The translations under genes were made by a program, and so were the position numbers. A model generated the notes under the pieces. It was not told the DNA's origin. It did not search any database and was given only the letters and a program-made list of their open reading frames with translations. A DNA stretch of 64,000 nt from Halpernia frigidisoli (GTDB lineage Bacteria > Bacteroidota > Bacteroidia > Flavobacteriales > Weeksellaceae). This document shows positions 8,232 to 16,461 of this stretch, one piece after another (position 1 is the first letter of the stretch; every line of letters starts with the position of its first letter). The stretch lies in assembly GCF_900113805.1 (NCBI RefSeq), contig NZ_FOQT01000003.1, positions 248,001 to 312,000 of the forward strand. The letters are read 5' to 3'.

Positions 8232-9401
8232 ATGAAAATAGTCAGAATACTTATTTTATCCTTTTTATTGATTTCAATTCTGGGTTTTTCTCAAAAGAAA
8301 TTACCGATTGTTTACGCAAATTCCACAAAAGTAAAAATCTATGAAGAAGATAATCCAGTTTCAAATTGGAGTATTAATTCTAAATTAAAAATTGATCAGT
8401 ACACCACAAATAAACTCGTAAAAACGAAAACCGTAAAATTTAAAACAGATATTGACTCTATCAGTTTTAAAATAAAATCCGGGATGAAACGTGATTTTAT
8501 CGTCATTTTAAATGGAAAAGATTCTTGCCTCACAAGAATTCAAAGTCCGGAAGTAAAAAACTTCAGCAAATTAAAACCAGAGATCCACGATTCTATTCCT
8601 TTCTTTGTAAATAAATTCAACACCAATTATATGAATGTTGTGTTTAATAAAGTTGATTCCCTAAAAATGAACTTTGACACAGGCGCAAATGACGTTGACT
8701 TCACAAATGAAGCACTTCAAAAAAAAATAAAATCAAACCCAAAACTTTACGACACCGATTACGATTTCAAAATCGGAAAGAGAGATTATAAAGCCAAAGT
8801 TTATGATATCGAACTTGCCGGCAATGAAACTGATGGATTATTGGGTCGGGATTTATTTGACGGAATGGTTGTAGAATTAAATTACGACAAAAACAAAATG
8901 ATCATTCATTCTAAAATGCCGACATCTATATCGAATGATAAGCAATATTCAAAATTTAATATTAAATATATCAAAGGAAAACCGTTCATAGAAACTGAAA
9001 TCTCTCAAAATGGAATCCAAAACAAAAGTTATTTTCTCTTTGATTTAGGCTATCAAAAAACCGTCATGTTGGATAATGATTTACTAAATGAAAACCACTT
9101 CCCAACTGATAAAATGGCAGTCATAAAAAAAGTAATAATGCACGGAACCTCTGGTAATGAAGTTCCCGTGATTACTTCAAATTTAGAGACATTGAAATTA
9201 GGAAAATTCGAATTGAAAAATATTCCTACACAAATTTTAACGCAAAACAAACCAATACCAGGTTTAAAAATGCATATTTTAGGTAATGAAATTTTAAAAA
9301 AATTTAATACTGTTTTGGATTTTCAAAACAATGTCATTTACTTAAAACCAAATCATCTTTATGATTTAGCATTTTCAGATCAGATAAAAGAAAAAAGTTA
9401 A
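8232..9401 (+). CDS. Secreted retropepsin-like aspartic protease, two-lobed
   Basis: A signal peptide (residues 1-20, ending GFSQ) precedes a lysine-rich N-terminal beta-type region (about 25-120) and then two repeated protease-like lobes. Lobe 1 has the catalytic-type motif FDTGAND (Asp near residue 149) and the companion hydrophobic-Gly motif LLGRDLF. Lobe 2 has FDLGYQK (Asp near 271) and ILGNEIL. The layout follows clan AA proteases, so a periplasmic or secreted peptidase is likely. The second motif has Leu in place of the usual Thr/Ser, so activity may be altered. The promoter is not obvious. The substrate is unknown. Confidence 0.75.
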   Translation: MKIVRILILSFLLISILGFSQKKLPIVYANSTKVKIYEEDNPVSNWSINSKLKIDQYTTNKLVKTKTVKFKTDIDSISFKIKSGMKRDFIVILNGKDSCLTRIQSPEVKNFSKLKPEIHDSIPFFVNKFNTNYMNVVFNKVDSLKMNFDTGANDVDFTNEALQKKIKSNPKLYDTDYDFKIGKRDYKAKVYDIELAGNETDGLLGRDLFDGMVVELNYDKNKMIIHSKMPTSISNDKQYSKFNIKYIKGKPFIETEISQNGIQNKSYFLFDLGYQKTVMLDNDLLNENHFPTDKMAVIKKVIMHGTSGNEVPVITSNLETLKLGKFELKNIPTQILTQNKPIPGLKMHILGNEILKKFNTVLDFQNNVIYLKPNHLYDLAFSDQIKEKS

Positions 9402-9454
9402 ACTTTCCAGGAAATCTACTACAAAATTGTCATAAAATAATTATTAAACAAAGT

Positions 9455-9486
9455 CCCAAAAACCTCATCCGTTTTTGGGGTTTTTT
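9455..9486 (+). terminator. Intrinsic terminator after the aspartic protease gene
   Basis: Stem CCCAAAAAC / GTTTTTGGG with a 7-base loop is followed by GTTTTTT. Confidence 0.88.
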
Positions 9487-9493
9487 ATTTCCG

Positions 9494-9501
9494 TACTTTT
9501 G
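9494..9501 (+). promoter_or_regulatory. Bacteroidota -7 promoter box (TACTTTTG)
   Basis: An exact match to TAnnTTTG lies 14 bases before the antiporter ATG and directly after the preceding terminator, which fits a new transcription start. Confidence 0.7.
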
Positions 9502-9515
9502 CAAAAAATTCCTGA

Positions 9516-10772
9516 ATGCAGATTTATAACTATTTCACTGTCATTATCATTTTAGCCGCCGCCTTTGGCTATTTTAATATTAGATTCTTAAAACTTCCCA
9601 GAACAATTGGTGTGATGATCATTGCACTTTTAACTTCCCTGGGAATTGTTTTAGCTGCGTCCTACTTTCCAGAACTTTTCGTGCAGACAAAAAAGATGAT
9701 TTTATCCGTAGATTTCTACACTATTTTGATGAAAATTATGTTGAGTTTTCTACTTTTTGCAGGATCAATTCATATAAAATTAAAAGACATAAAATCAGAA
9801 AGAGCGCCAATTATAGCATTTTCCACTATCGGCGTGTTAATTTCAACCGTAGTTGTTGGTGGAATTATGTATTATTTACTTTTGGCTTTCAAACTCGATG
9901 TTCCCTTTATCAATTGTTTGCTTTTCGGTGCGTTAATTTCACCAACGGATCCAATCGCCGTTTTAGGAATCTTAAAATCTGCAAACATCTCAAAATCTTT
10001 GGAGACAAAAATTTCCGGTGAAAGTTTATTTAATGATGGCGTTGCGGTTGTTATTTTCATTTCTATTTATGAAGTTTCACAAGTTGGTTTAGCCAATATG
10101 GGCATTTCAGATATTGCTCTTTTATTTTTAAAAGAAGCCGGCGGTGGAATTTTATTAGGGACAGTTTTAGGAGGTTTAGGAACTTACGTTCTAAAAACAA
10201 TTGACGATTATTCAGTCGAGGTGATGGTCACTTTAGCAATGGTTATGGGCGGCTATTTAGTTGCAGATTTCCTACATGTTTCCGGTCCACTTGCCATGGT
10301 TGTCGCGGGTATTTTTATAGGAAATCGTGGTAGAGATGTAGGAATGAGCAGTATTACGGAAGAATATATTGACAAATTCTGGGAAATGCTGGATGAGATC
10401 TTAAATGCTGTTTTATTCCTTTTAATCGGTTTAGAATTACTGGTCATTAAGTTCGAAAACATCTACATTTTAATAGGAATTATAGCCATTTTCGTCGTTC
10501 TTTTTGCAAGATTTGTCTCTGTGGGTATTCCTTTTCTACTTCTAAAAAGAAAAGTGAAATTTGAAAAAAATTCTTTTCCAATATTAGTTTGGGGCGGGAT
10601 TCGTGGTGGAATTTCTGTCGCTTTGGCTTTAGCACTTCCTAGGCATAGTTCCGGCGATATGTTTGTGGCGATCACTTATATCATTGTGCTTTTTTCAATA
10701 ATTTTTCAGGGTTTAACTATCGGAGGTTTTGCTAAAAGACTGACAGCAAAATCCGCCAAAAAGGCGCAATAG
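9516..10772 (+). CDS. Cation:proton antiporter, CPA1 (NhaP/NHE-like) family
   Basis: An inner-membrane Na+(K+)/H+ antiporter with about 12 hydrophobic segments over 418 residues. The family motifs are seen: GALISPTDPIAVLGIL, the ion-binding GESLFNDGVAVVIF with the Asn-Asp pair, and WGGIRGGISVALALALP near the C-terminus. It lacks the long cytosolic tail of some NhaP proteins. It has its own promoter box and preceding terminator, so it is probably monocistronic. Its role would be pH and sodium homeostasis; the ion preference cannot be read from sequence. Confidence 0.93.
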   Translation: MQIYNYFTVIIILAAAFGYFNIRFLKLPRTIGVMIIALLTSLGIVLAASYFPELFVQTKKMILSVDFYTILMKIMLSFLLFAGSIHIKLKDIKSERAPIIAFSTIGVLISTVVVGGIMYYLLLAFKLDVPFINCLLFGALISPTDPIAVLGILKSANISKSLETKISGESLFNDGVAVVIFISIYEVSQVGLANMGISDIALLFLKEAGGGILLGTVLGGLGTYVLKTIDDYSVEVMVTLAMVMGGYLVADFLHVSGPLAMVVAGIFIGNRGRDVGMSSITEEYIDKFWEMLDEILNAVLFLLIGLELLVIKFENIYILIGIIAIFVVLFARFVSVGIPFLLLKRKVKFEKNSFPILVWGGIRGGISVALALALPRHSSGDMFVAITYIIVLFSIIFQGLTIGGFAKRLTAKSAKKAQ

Positions 10773-10826
10773 ATTTTTGGTATTATTTTAATAGGTTTTA
10801 AATGAATTAATTAAATTTAAAACAAT

Positions 10827-10834
10827 TAATTTTG
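10827..10834 (+). promoter_or_regulatory. -7 promoter box (TAATTTTG)
   Basis: An exact TAnnTTTG match 31 bases before the bacilliredoxin ATG. Confidence 0.6.
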
Positions 10835-10865
10835 CACCAAGATTTTAACTTAAAAATATAAAATT

Positions 10866-11276
10866 ATGTATCCAGAAGATTTAGTAATGCCGATGAAGGC
10901 AGAACTTACAGATAAAGGTTTCGAAGATTTAACGACTCCAGAAAAAGTTGATGCAGCCGTGAAACAAAACGGAACGACACTTTTAGTGATCAACTCCGTT
11001 TGTGGTTGTGCAGCAGGCGCAGCAAGACCGGGCGTTGTTTTTTCTTTAACAGGCGACAAAAAACCAGATCATTTAGCCACCGCTTTTGCAGGTTTTGACG
11101 TTGATGCCGTAAATGAAGCGAGAAGATTGCTTGCTCCTTTTCCTCCAAGTTCACCATGTGTGGCACTTTTCAAAGATGGTGAATTGGTTCACATGTTAGA
11201 AAGACATCATATTGAAGGAAATCCAGCGGGCGCAATTGCAGCGAATTTGCAAGCGGCTTATGAAGAATATTGCTAA
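10866..11276 (+). CDS. BrxA/BrxB-type bacilliredoxin (DUF1094, YphP/YqiW family)
   Basis: A cytoplasmic thioredoxin-fold protein of 136 residues with the family's CGC redox motif (NSVCGCAAGAARPG, Cys46 and Cys48). Family members remove bacillithiol from mixed disulfides or act as disulfide isomerases. Other family features are MPMKAEL near the start and FPPSSPCVALF and LERHHIEG in the second half. It stands alone between a promoter box and a terminator. The presence of bacillithiol in this organism is an inference from the family only. Confidence 0.93.
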   Translation: MYPEDLVMPMKAELTDKGFEDLTTPEKVDAAVKQNGTTLLVINSVCGCAAGAARPGVVFSLTGDKKPDHLATAFAGFDVDAVNEARRLLAPFPPSSPCVALFKDGELVHMLERHHIEGNPAGAIAANLQAAYEEYC

Positions 11277-11298
11277 AATTAATTTTAGATAAAATAAA

Positions 11299-11329
11299 AA
11301 TTCCGTGCTGCAAAGTGCGGAATTTTTTT
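11299..11329 (+). terminator. Intrinsic terminator after the bacilliredoxin gene
   Basis: Stem AATTCCG / CGGAATT with a 12-base loop, followed by T's. The following 180 bases up to the YceI gene hold only its promoter box, as far as I can see. Confidence 0.82.
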
Positions 11330-11473
11330 ATGCTTTATTAAAAAAATATACATCGAACTTTCTTTATTTAGAGAAGTATCAGTTATTTGAAAGACACAAA
11401 AACAACAATTTAAGATTAAAAATAATTTATTTTTCTCTTATCATAGGTCAATGTGGTTCATTTTCAATTTGTA

Positions 11474-11481
11474 TAGTTTTG
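11474..11481 (+). promoter_or_regulatory. -7 promoter box (TAGTTTTG)
   Basis: An exact TAnnTTTG match 31 bases before the YceI-family ATG. Confidence 0.6.
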
Positions 11482-11512
11482 CAAATTAATTTTAAAAATA
11501 AATTCTTAAAAT

Positions 11513-12187
11513 ATGAAAAACTTATCAATCTTCGCACTTTCCGCATTTTTATTCGCGGGATCTTGTAAAGAATCTAAAACTGACACCGCTACTACTTCTA
11601 CAGAACAAAATGTAGCAGAAAGTAAAGGTGAAGTTTTTAATATTAAAACTGACAGCAGCGCCGTAATCTGGACTGCGTCTCATAAAGGTGGAATAAACCC
11701 AAGATTTGGAACTACAAAAACAACAGGAACGCTTTCTGTAGAAAACGGAAATTTAACTTCCGGAAGTTTAGTTTCTGATATTAATAGTTTAGTTACCGAT
11801 CCAAAATCTGTGGATCCAAAAGCGACTGAAGGCAAAACTTCTGCTGATCTTGACGCCCATTTAAAAAGTGCAGATTTCTTTGATGTTGCAAAATATCCTA
11901 ACGTGAAATTTGAGATAACAAAAGTTGAAGAGCTTCCTGCAGGAACTGAATCTAAAACAGAAGGCGCTAATAAAATGGTAAGCGGAAATCTTACTATTAA
12001 AGATAAAACGGTAAATGTAAGTTTCCCTGCAAAAGTAGAAATTACTGTAAATGAAGTAAAATTATTGTCTAAATTTACAATCAACAGACAAGATTGGGGA
12101 TTGGCATACGGTACTGATGGCGACGTGAAAGACTGGGCAATTTCTCAGGAAGTTGATTTGGATCTGAACATTGTAGCCGGAAAATAA
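11513..12187 (+). CDS. YceI family lipoprotein
   Basis: A 224-residue protein with a lipoprotein signal: hydrophobic start and a FAGSC lipobox with Cys18, followed by a Thr/Ser-rich spacer. The YceI lipocalin-like domain spans about residues 45-222, with IWTASHKGGINPRFGTTKTT, SLVTDPKSVD, HLKSADFFDVAKYPNVKFEI and INRQDWGLAYGTDGDVKDW. YceI proteins bind polyisoprenoids or other hydrophobic ligands in the periplasm; the exact ligand here is unknown. The gene has its own promoter box and terminator. Confidence 0.95.
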   Translation: MKNLSIFALSAFLFAGSCKESKTDTATTSTEQNVAESKGEVFNIKTDSSAVIWTASHKGGINPRFGTTKTTGTLSVENGNLTSGSLVSDINSLVTDPKSVDPKATEGKTSADLDAHLKSADFFDVAKYPNVKFEITKVEELPAGTESKTEGANKMVSGNLTIKDKTVNVSFPAKVEITVNEVKLLSKFTINRQDWGLAYGTDGDVKDWAISQEVDLDLNIVAGK

Positions 12188-12209
12188 TTTATATACACAT
12201 AAGACATTG

Positions 12210-12236
12210 AGCCACATTTATTTGTGGCTTTTTTTT
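12210..12236 (+). terminator. Intrinsic terminator after the YceI gene
   Basis: Stem AGCCACA / TGTGGCT with a 6-base loop is followed by seven T's. Confidence 0.88.
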
Positions 12237-12321
12237 GGTTATTAATGAAGATTTTCTTAATTGCTTTTAGTAAGTTATTTTGTAAACCCAAAATAGTTTT
12301 AAAACATCTGCAGCAATTTCC

Positions 12322-12329
12322 TATTTTTG
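12322..12329 (+). promoter_or_regulatory. -7 promoter box (TATTTTTG) overlapping an apparent TTG start
   Basis: An exact TAnnTTTG match. Its last three bases are the TTG that begins the longest frame of the DUF4271 gene, which argues that the true start lies downstream of it. Confidence 0.6.
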
Positions 12330-12983
12330 CAAAAAAAATTCTTGATTCGAATTGTACAACACCACGATTGGGTTATCTTCATTATTTTAGGAAGTATTTT
12401 CGCGCTTTCATTAATGCTAATTTCTTTGCAAAGAGAAGCCTCATTGAAAGACTTTTTACTTCAGAAAATTGAAGATTCCAGTAACATTTACATCAGTTGG
12501 ATAATTGTTTCTACAGTTTATGCGACTCTTCTTTCTGTACTATTTTCTCAATATATTCCCTTTGTGCCGAAATTCATTAGCAATCTTTCCCTTTTTGGTA
12601 TGCAACTAAATAAATTTGGATTCGTTTTTTTTTCAGTCTGTTTTTTTTATATTTTAAAAATTATTTTAACTTATTTCTATTATTACGGCGTTCGAAGCCA
12701 AAAAAAATGGCAGCAGTTTTATTTTGTGGCAACACGGTTTTACTTCGTTTTGACGCTCATCTTAATTTTTGCCTGTCTTCAAGTCAATTATTTTCCTCAA
12801 GAAAGAATACAAACCTATCACGTATATGGACTGTTATTTATAATTATTTTTGTTTTTAAAAACATTTTCTATCTTTTTCACAATTATAAGATACTTCCCC
12901 AAAACTGGTATTATAAATTTTTGTATATTTGCACCCTCCAAATAATACCTTTCATGGTACTTTTGAAATTTTTATTTAATTAA
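12327..12983 (+). CDS. DUF4271 domain-containing membrane protein
   Basis: An integral membrane protein of about 215 residues with about six hydrophobic segments. It has the conserved N-terminal HHDWVIF stretch, and its position directly before hemD is usual for DUF4271 proteins of Flavobacteriia. The function is unknown; synteny with uroporphyrinogen-III synthase only hints at a heme or envelope link. There is no ATG near the start. The TTG at 12327 lies inside a promoter box, so the in-frame TTG at 12342 is the more likely start, giving a nearly leaderless message. hemD begins 19 bases after the stop. Confidence 0.82.
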   Translation: MQKKFLIRIVQHHDWVIFIILGSIFALSLMLISLQREASLKDFLLQKIEDSSNIYISWIIVSTVYATLLSVLFSQYIPFVPKFISNLSLFGMQLNKFGFVFFSVCFFYILKIILTYFYYYGVRSQKKWQQFYFVATRFYFVLTLILIFACLQVNYFPQERIQTYHVYGLLFIIIFVFKNIFYLFHNYKILPQNWYYKFLYICTLQIIPFMVLLKFLFN

Positions 12984-13002
12984 TTAAGGATTACAATATT
13001 TG

Positions 13003-13743
13003 ATGAAAATAAAATCTATACTGGTTTCTCAACCTGCGCCAAACGAATCTTCACCATACACGGAAATCGCACGCAAGGCTAAGATAAAAATAGACTTCAG
13101 ACCTTTCATACACGTCGCTTCTGTAGATGCCAAGGAATTAAGAACGCAAAAAATTGATCTTTCACAATACAATGGTATTATTTTTACCAGCAAAAATGCG
13201 ATAGATCATTATTTTAGAATTGCGGAAGAGATGCGTTTTGCCGTACCGGATTCTATGCGCTACATCTGCCAGTCTGAAGCCATTGCAAATTATTTGCAAA
13301 AGCACATTATTTACCGAAAAAGAAAAATAAGCTACGGCGAAAAGAACTTTGCTGATCTTTTGCCTTTATTTAAGAAATATCCTACAGAAAAATATCTTTT
13401 ACCTGCTTCCGATCTTATCAACGATGAAATGGTAAAAACTCTGGAGACATCTAATATTGACTGGACGAGAGCTACGATGTACCGCACTGTTTGCAGCGAT
13501 CTTACTGATGTAGCAATAAGTGATTATGATATGTTAGTGTTTTTTAGTCCGCAAGGCATTAAATCTTTAACAGAAAATTTTCCTGATTTTAAGCAAAACG
13601 GAACTGTAGTTGCGGTTTTTGGAAATACTACACAGGCTGCCGCCGAAAAAATCGGTCTGAAAATTGACGTAATGGCACCTAATAAGGAAACGCCTTCTAT
13701 GACAATGGCGATTGAGAAATATATTAGAGAATCTTACAAGTAA
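13003..13743 (+). CDS. hemD: Uroporphyrinogen-III synthase
   Basis: HemD closes hydroxymethylbilane to uroporphyrinogen III in tetrapyrrole (heme) synthesis in the cytoplasm. The 246-residue protein has the two-lobed HemD pattern: IIFTSKNAIDHYFRIAEE and MRYICQSEAIANYLQ in the first half, and ATMYRTVCSDLTDV and LVFFSPQGIKSLTENFP in the second. The family is poorly conserved, but these stretches are typical of the Bacteroidota version. I chose the ATG at 13003 rather than the TTG one codon earlier. It is probably cotranscribed with the DUF4271 gene and followed by a terminator. Confidence 0.9.
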   Translation: MKIKSILVSQPAPNESSPYTEIARKAKIKIDFRPFIHVASVDAKELRTQKIDLSQYNGIIFTSKNAIDHYFRIAEEMRFAVPDSMRYICQSEAIANYLQKHIIYRKRKISYGEKNFADLLPLFKKYPTEKYLLPASDLINDEMVKTLETSNIDWTRATMYRTVCSDLTDVAISDYDMLVFFSPQGIKSLTENFPDFKQNGTVVAVFGNTTQAAAEKIGLKIDVMAPNKETPSMTMAIEKYIRESYK

Positions 13744-13760
13744 ATCTAAAAGAAATATTT

Positions 13761-13800
13761 AAAAACCATCTTTTCCTTTTACGGATCAGATGGTTTTTAT
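13761..13800 (+). terminator. Intrinsic terminator after hemD
   Basis: Stem AAAAACCATCT / AGATGGTTTTT with a 16-base loop; the T-run forms part of the descending arm. Confidence 0.8.
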
Positions 13801-13819
13801 TTTAAACAAATATTGAAAA

Positions 13820-15862
13820 ATGCACGCTCCAAAAGCAAAAAAAATAAATAAAACTTTAGAAATTCACCAGGACAAAAGAGAAGATCCGTGGTTTTGGTTG
13901 AATGATAAAGAAAACCCGGAAGTCATAAAATATCTGGAAGACGAAAATCTTTATACCGATGAAATAATGCGTGATACGGAAGATTTCCAGAATCTTTTGT
14001 TCGAGGAAATGAAGGCGCGTTATAAAAAAGACGATGAATCTTTACCCTATTTTTTTAATGAATATTGGTATTTTGTTCGTTACGAAGACGGAAAAGAACA
14101 CCCGATTTTTTGCCGAAAACATTTGACTTTAGAAAATAAGGAAGAAATTATTTTAGACGTCAATATTTTAGCAGAAGGAAAAGATTTTTTTGATGTTGGA
14201 AGCGTTTCTGTGAGTCCAAATAATAAATTGGGAACTTTTTCTACTGATGAAAAAGGACGTTTGATTTTTGATATTAAGTTTTTAAATATTTTTACCGGGG
14301 AAATTTTAGAAGATTCCATTCCAAATACAACCGGGAAAGCAGTTTGGGCAAATGATAACGAGCATATTTTTTATATTAGAAAAGATAAAAGTCTGCGAGC
14401 TTACAAAGTTTACCGCCACAAATTGGGAACTTCCACGAAAGAAGATGTTTTGGTTTTCCATGAAAAAGACGACACTTTTGATGTTAATGTTTTTAAAACC
14501 AAATCTTTAGAATATATTTTTATTGCTTCATCAAGTTCGACTTCTGATGAACATTTATTTATTCCTTCAAATAATGTTTTTGCGGATTGGAAAATTGTTC
14601 AGCCCAGAACTGAAGATCTAGAATACGCAGTTGAACATTATCAGGATTTATTTTACATCATTACAAACGCAAATGATGCGACGAATTTTAAATTGGTCAC
14701 GACTCCAGCTGAAAAACCAGGTTTAGAAAACTGGATAGATTTAATTCCGCATCGCAAAGAAATTTTACTTGAAGGTTTTGAGATTTTCAAAAATTTTCTC
14801 GTTTTAGAGGAAAGAAAAGAAGGTTTACTACAAATCAGGATTTTTAATTATTTGTCTAAAGAAGATTATTATTTAGAATTTACAGATCCCACTTATTCCG
14901 CATTTATTGGTTTAAATATAGAATTTGATACTGAAAAACTGCGATATATTTACACATCACTTACACAAACAAGCACAACTATTGAGTTTGATATGGCGAT
15001 GAAAACTTCTTTGATTTTAAAACAACAGGAAGTTTTAGGAGGAAATTATTTACAGGAAAATTATATTTCAGAACGGATTTGGGCCAATGCGAGAGACGGA
15101 AAAAAAGTGCCAATTTCTTTAGTTTACCATAAAAATACCTTAAAATCTGCGGACACACCTTTGCTTTTATACGGTTATGGAAGTTATGGACACACAGTTG
15201 ACGCAAGTTTTTCTAATGTTCGATTGTCAATTTTAGACCGCGGATTTATTTTTGCAATTGCACATATCCGAGGCGGAGAATATCTTGGAAGAGATTGGTA
15301 CGACGACGGAAAAATGCTGCAAAAGAAAAATACTTTTTTTGATTTTATTGACGCTGCAAAATATTTAATTAAAGAAAATTACACTTCAGAAAAACACCTT
15401 TATGCAATGGGCGGAAGTGCAGGCGGACTTTTGGTTGGTGCAGCGATGAATTTTAATCCGGAATTATTTAATGGAATTATCGCGCAAGTGCCTTTCGTTG
15501 ATGTTGTGACGACGATGTTAGACGAAGAAATTCCTTTAACGACCGGGGAATACGACGAATGGGGAAATCCAAATGAAGAGGAATATTACCATTACATGAA
15601 ATCTTATTCCCCCTACGATAATGTAGAAGCAAAAAATTATCCTAATATTTTGATCACAACCGGAATAAATGATGGACAAGTTCAATATTGGGAACCCGCA
15701 AAATGGGTTGCAAAACTTCGGGATTTGAAAACTGATAATAATATTTTGATTTTTAAAACCGATATGGATTCCGGTCACGGCGGAGCTTCCGGAAGATTTG
15801 AAAGTTTAAAAGAAGATGCGTTGGAATATGCGTTTCTTTGTAAACTTGAGAATAAATTATAA
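13820..15862 (+). CDS. Prolyl oligopeptidase family S9A, oligopeptidase B-like
   Basis: A cytoplasmic-type serine peptidase of 680 residues without a signal peptide, expected to cut short peptides, after Arg/Lys if it is a true oligopeptidase B. The N-terminus has DPWFWLNDKENPEVIKYLE, typical of PtrB. A seven-bladed propeller spans about 70-400 and the hydrolase domain about 430-680. The catalytic Ser is in MGGSAGGLLVG (near residue 532), the Asp region is TTGINDGQVQYWEPAKW and the His is in DSGHGGASGR. It is followed after 21 bases by a small gene on the same strand, probably cotranscribed. Confidence 0.94.
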   Translation: MHAPKAKKINKTLEIHQDKREDPWFWLNDKENPEVIKYLEDENLYTDEIMRDTEDFQNLLFEEMKARYKKDDESLPYFFNEYWYFVRYEDGKEHPIFCRKHLTLENKEEIILDVNILAEGKDFFDVGSVSVSPNNKLGTFSTDEKGRLIFDIKFLNIFTGEILEDSIPNTTGKAVWANDNEHIFYIRKDKSLRAYKVYRHKLGTSTKEDVLVFHEKDDTFDVNVFKTKSLEYIFIASSSSTSDEHLFIPSNNVFADWKIVQPRTEDLEYAVEHYQDLFYIITNANDATNFKLVTTPAEKPGLENWIDLIPHRKEILLEGFEIFKNFLVLEERKEGLLQIRIFNYLSKEDYYLEFTDPTYSAFIGLNIEFDTEKLRYIYTSLTQTSTTIEFDMAMKTSLILKQQEVLGGNYLQENYISERIWANARDGKKVPISLVYHKNTLKSADTPLLLYGYGSYGHTVDASFSNVRLSILDRGFIFAIAHIRGGEYLGRDWYDDGKMLQKKNTFFDFIDAAKYLIKENYTSEKHLYAMGGSAGGLLVGAAMNFNPELFNGIIAQVPFVDVVTTMLDEEIPLTTGEYDEWGNPNEEEYYHYMKSYSPYDNVEAKNYPNILITTGINDGQVQYWEPAKWVAKLRDLKTDNNILIFKTDMDSGHGGASGRFESLKEDALEYAFLCKLENKL

Positions 15863-15883
15863 GTTTTTGATTTTTAAATTTAA

Positions 15884-16228
15884 ATGATGACAGAAAAAGA
15901 AACCTGGCAAAAAATAGAAGAATTTTTTGTCGAACATTTTGATACAGAAAAAAATCCGACGATTGAAACGATGTTGTTTTTGATCGGTGTACAGGAATTA
16001 GGCAGTGGAAAACAAAAATTTTCTAAAGATGATAAACTAAATCTTTTGCATATCGCAGTTTGCAGACTTTTAGAACCTTTTGGCTATTATAAATTTACGG
16101 ATTATGATGCGGAAGGCTGGCCACAATATGAAACTTTAGAAAATTTGCCGGAGTTAAAAGTAAATGAACAAAGTATTTTAATGAAAAAGGCAATAATCCA
16201 GTATTTTGTTGACGAAGAATTGCTTTAA
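15884..16228 (+). CDS. Conserved small acidic protein of unknown function
   Basis: I do not recognise a named family. The 114-residue product is acidic and predicted soluble, with no signal peptide or membrane segment. Notable stretches are an N-terminal helix with EKETWQKIEEFFVEHFD, MLFLIGVQELGSG in the middle and a KLNLLHIAVCRLLEPFGYYKF segment. A second ATG follows immediately at 15887 and could be the start. It lies 21 bases behind the oligopeptidase gene on the same strand. Codon use resembles its neighbours, and the protein looks like a real lineage-specific housekeeping gene. Confidence 0.78.
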   Translation: MMTEKETWQKIEEFFVEHFDTEKNPTIETMLFLIGVQELGSGKQKFSKDDKLNLLHIAVCRLLEPFGYYKFTDYDAEGWPQYETLENLPELKVNEQSILMKKAIIQYFVDEELL

Positions 16229-16461
16229 AGATTTATGAAATATGATTTAAAAGAAATATCGGTAATTAATGAATTTTCAAATTAAAATATTCGACCACTT
16301 CTTAGCAAATTTATTTAAAATAATTTCTTAACAATTAATGTTTCAAGAATGGGTTTTTCACAATATTTTGTTAATAAACGCAATTTTAACAAACTTTATA
16401 TAATATTATAGGCAAATTTTTGTTTTAATATTCTTAAAAGAAGTAATTTTAACACTTCAAA

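Noticed and set aside
11305-11568. Open frame of 87 codons between the bacilliredoxin and YceI genes
   Set aside because: It starts inside the terminator stem, overlaps the YceI start in another frame and has a composition typical of AT-rich non-coding DNA.
12224-12472. Open frame of 82 codons overlapping the DUF4271 gene
   Set aside because: It begins in the T-run of a terminator and its second half is a frame shadow of the DUF4271 coding sequence.
16441-16459. Short GAAGT/ACTTC inverted repeat just before the kinase gene
   Set aside because: A 5-bp stem is expected by chance in DNA of this composition.
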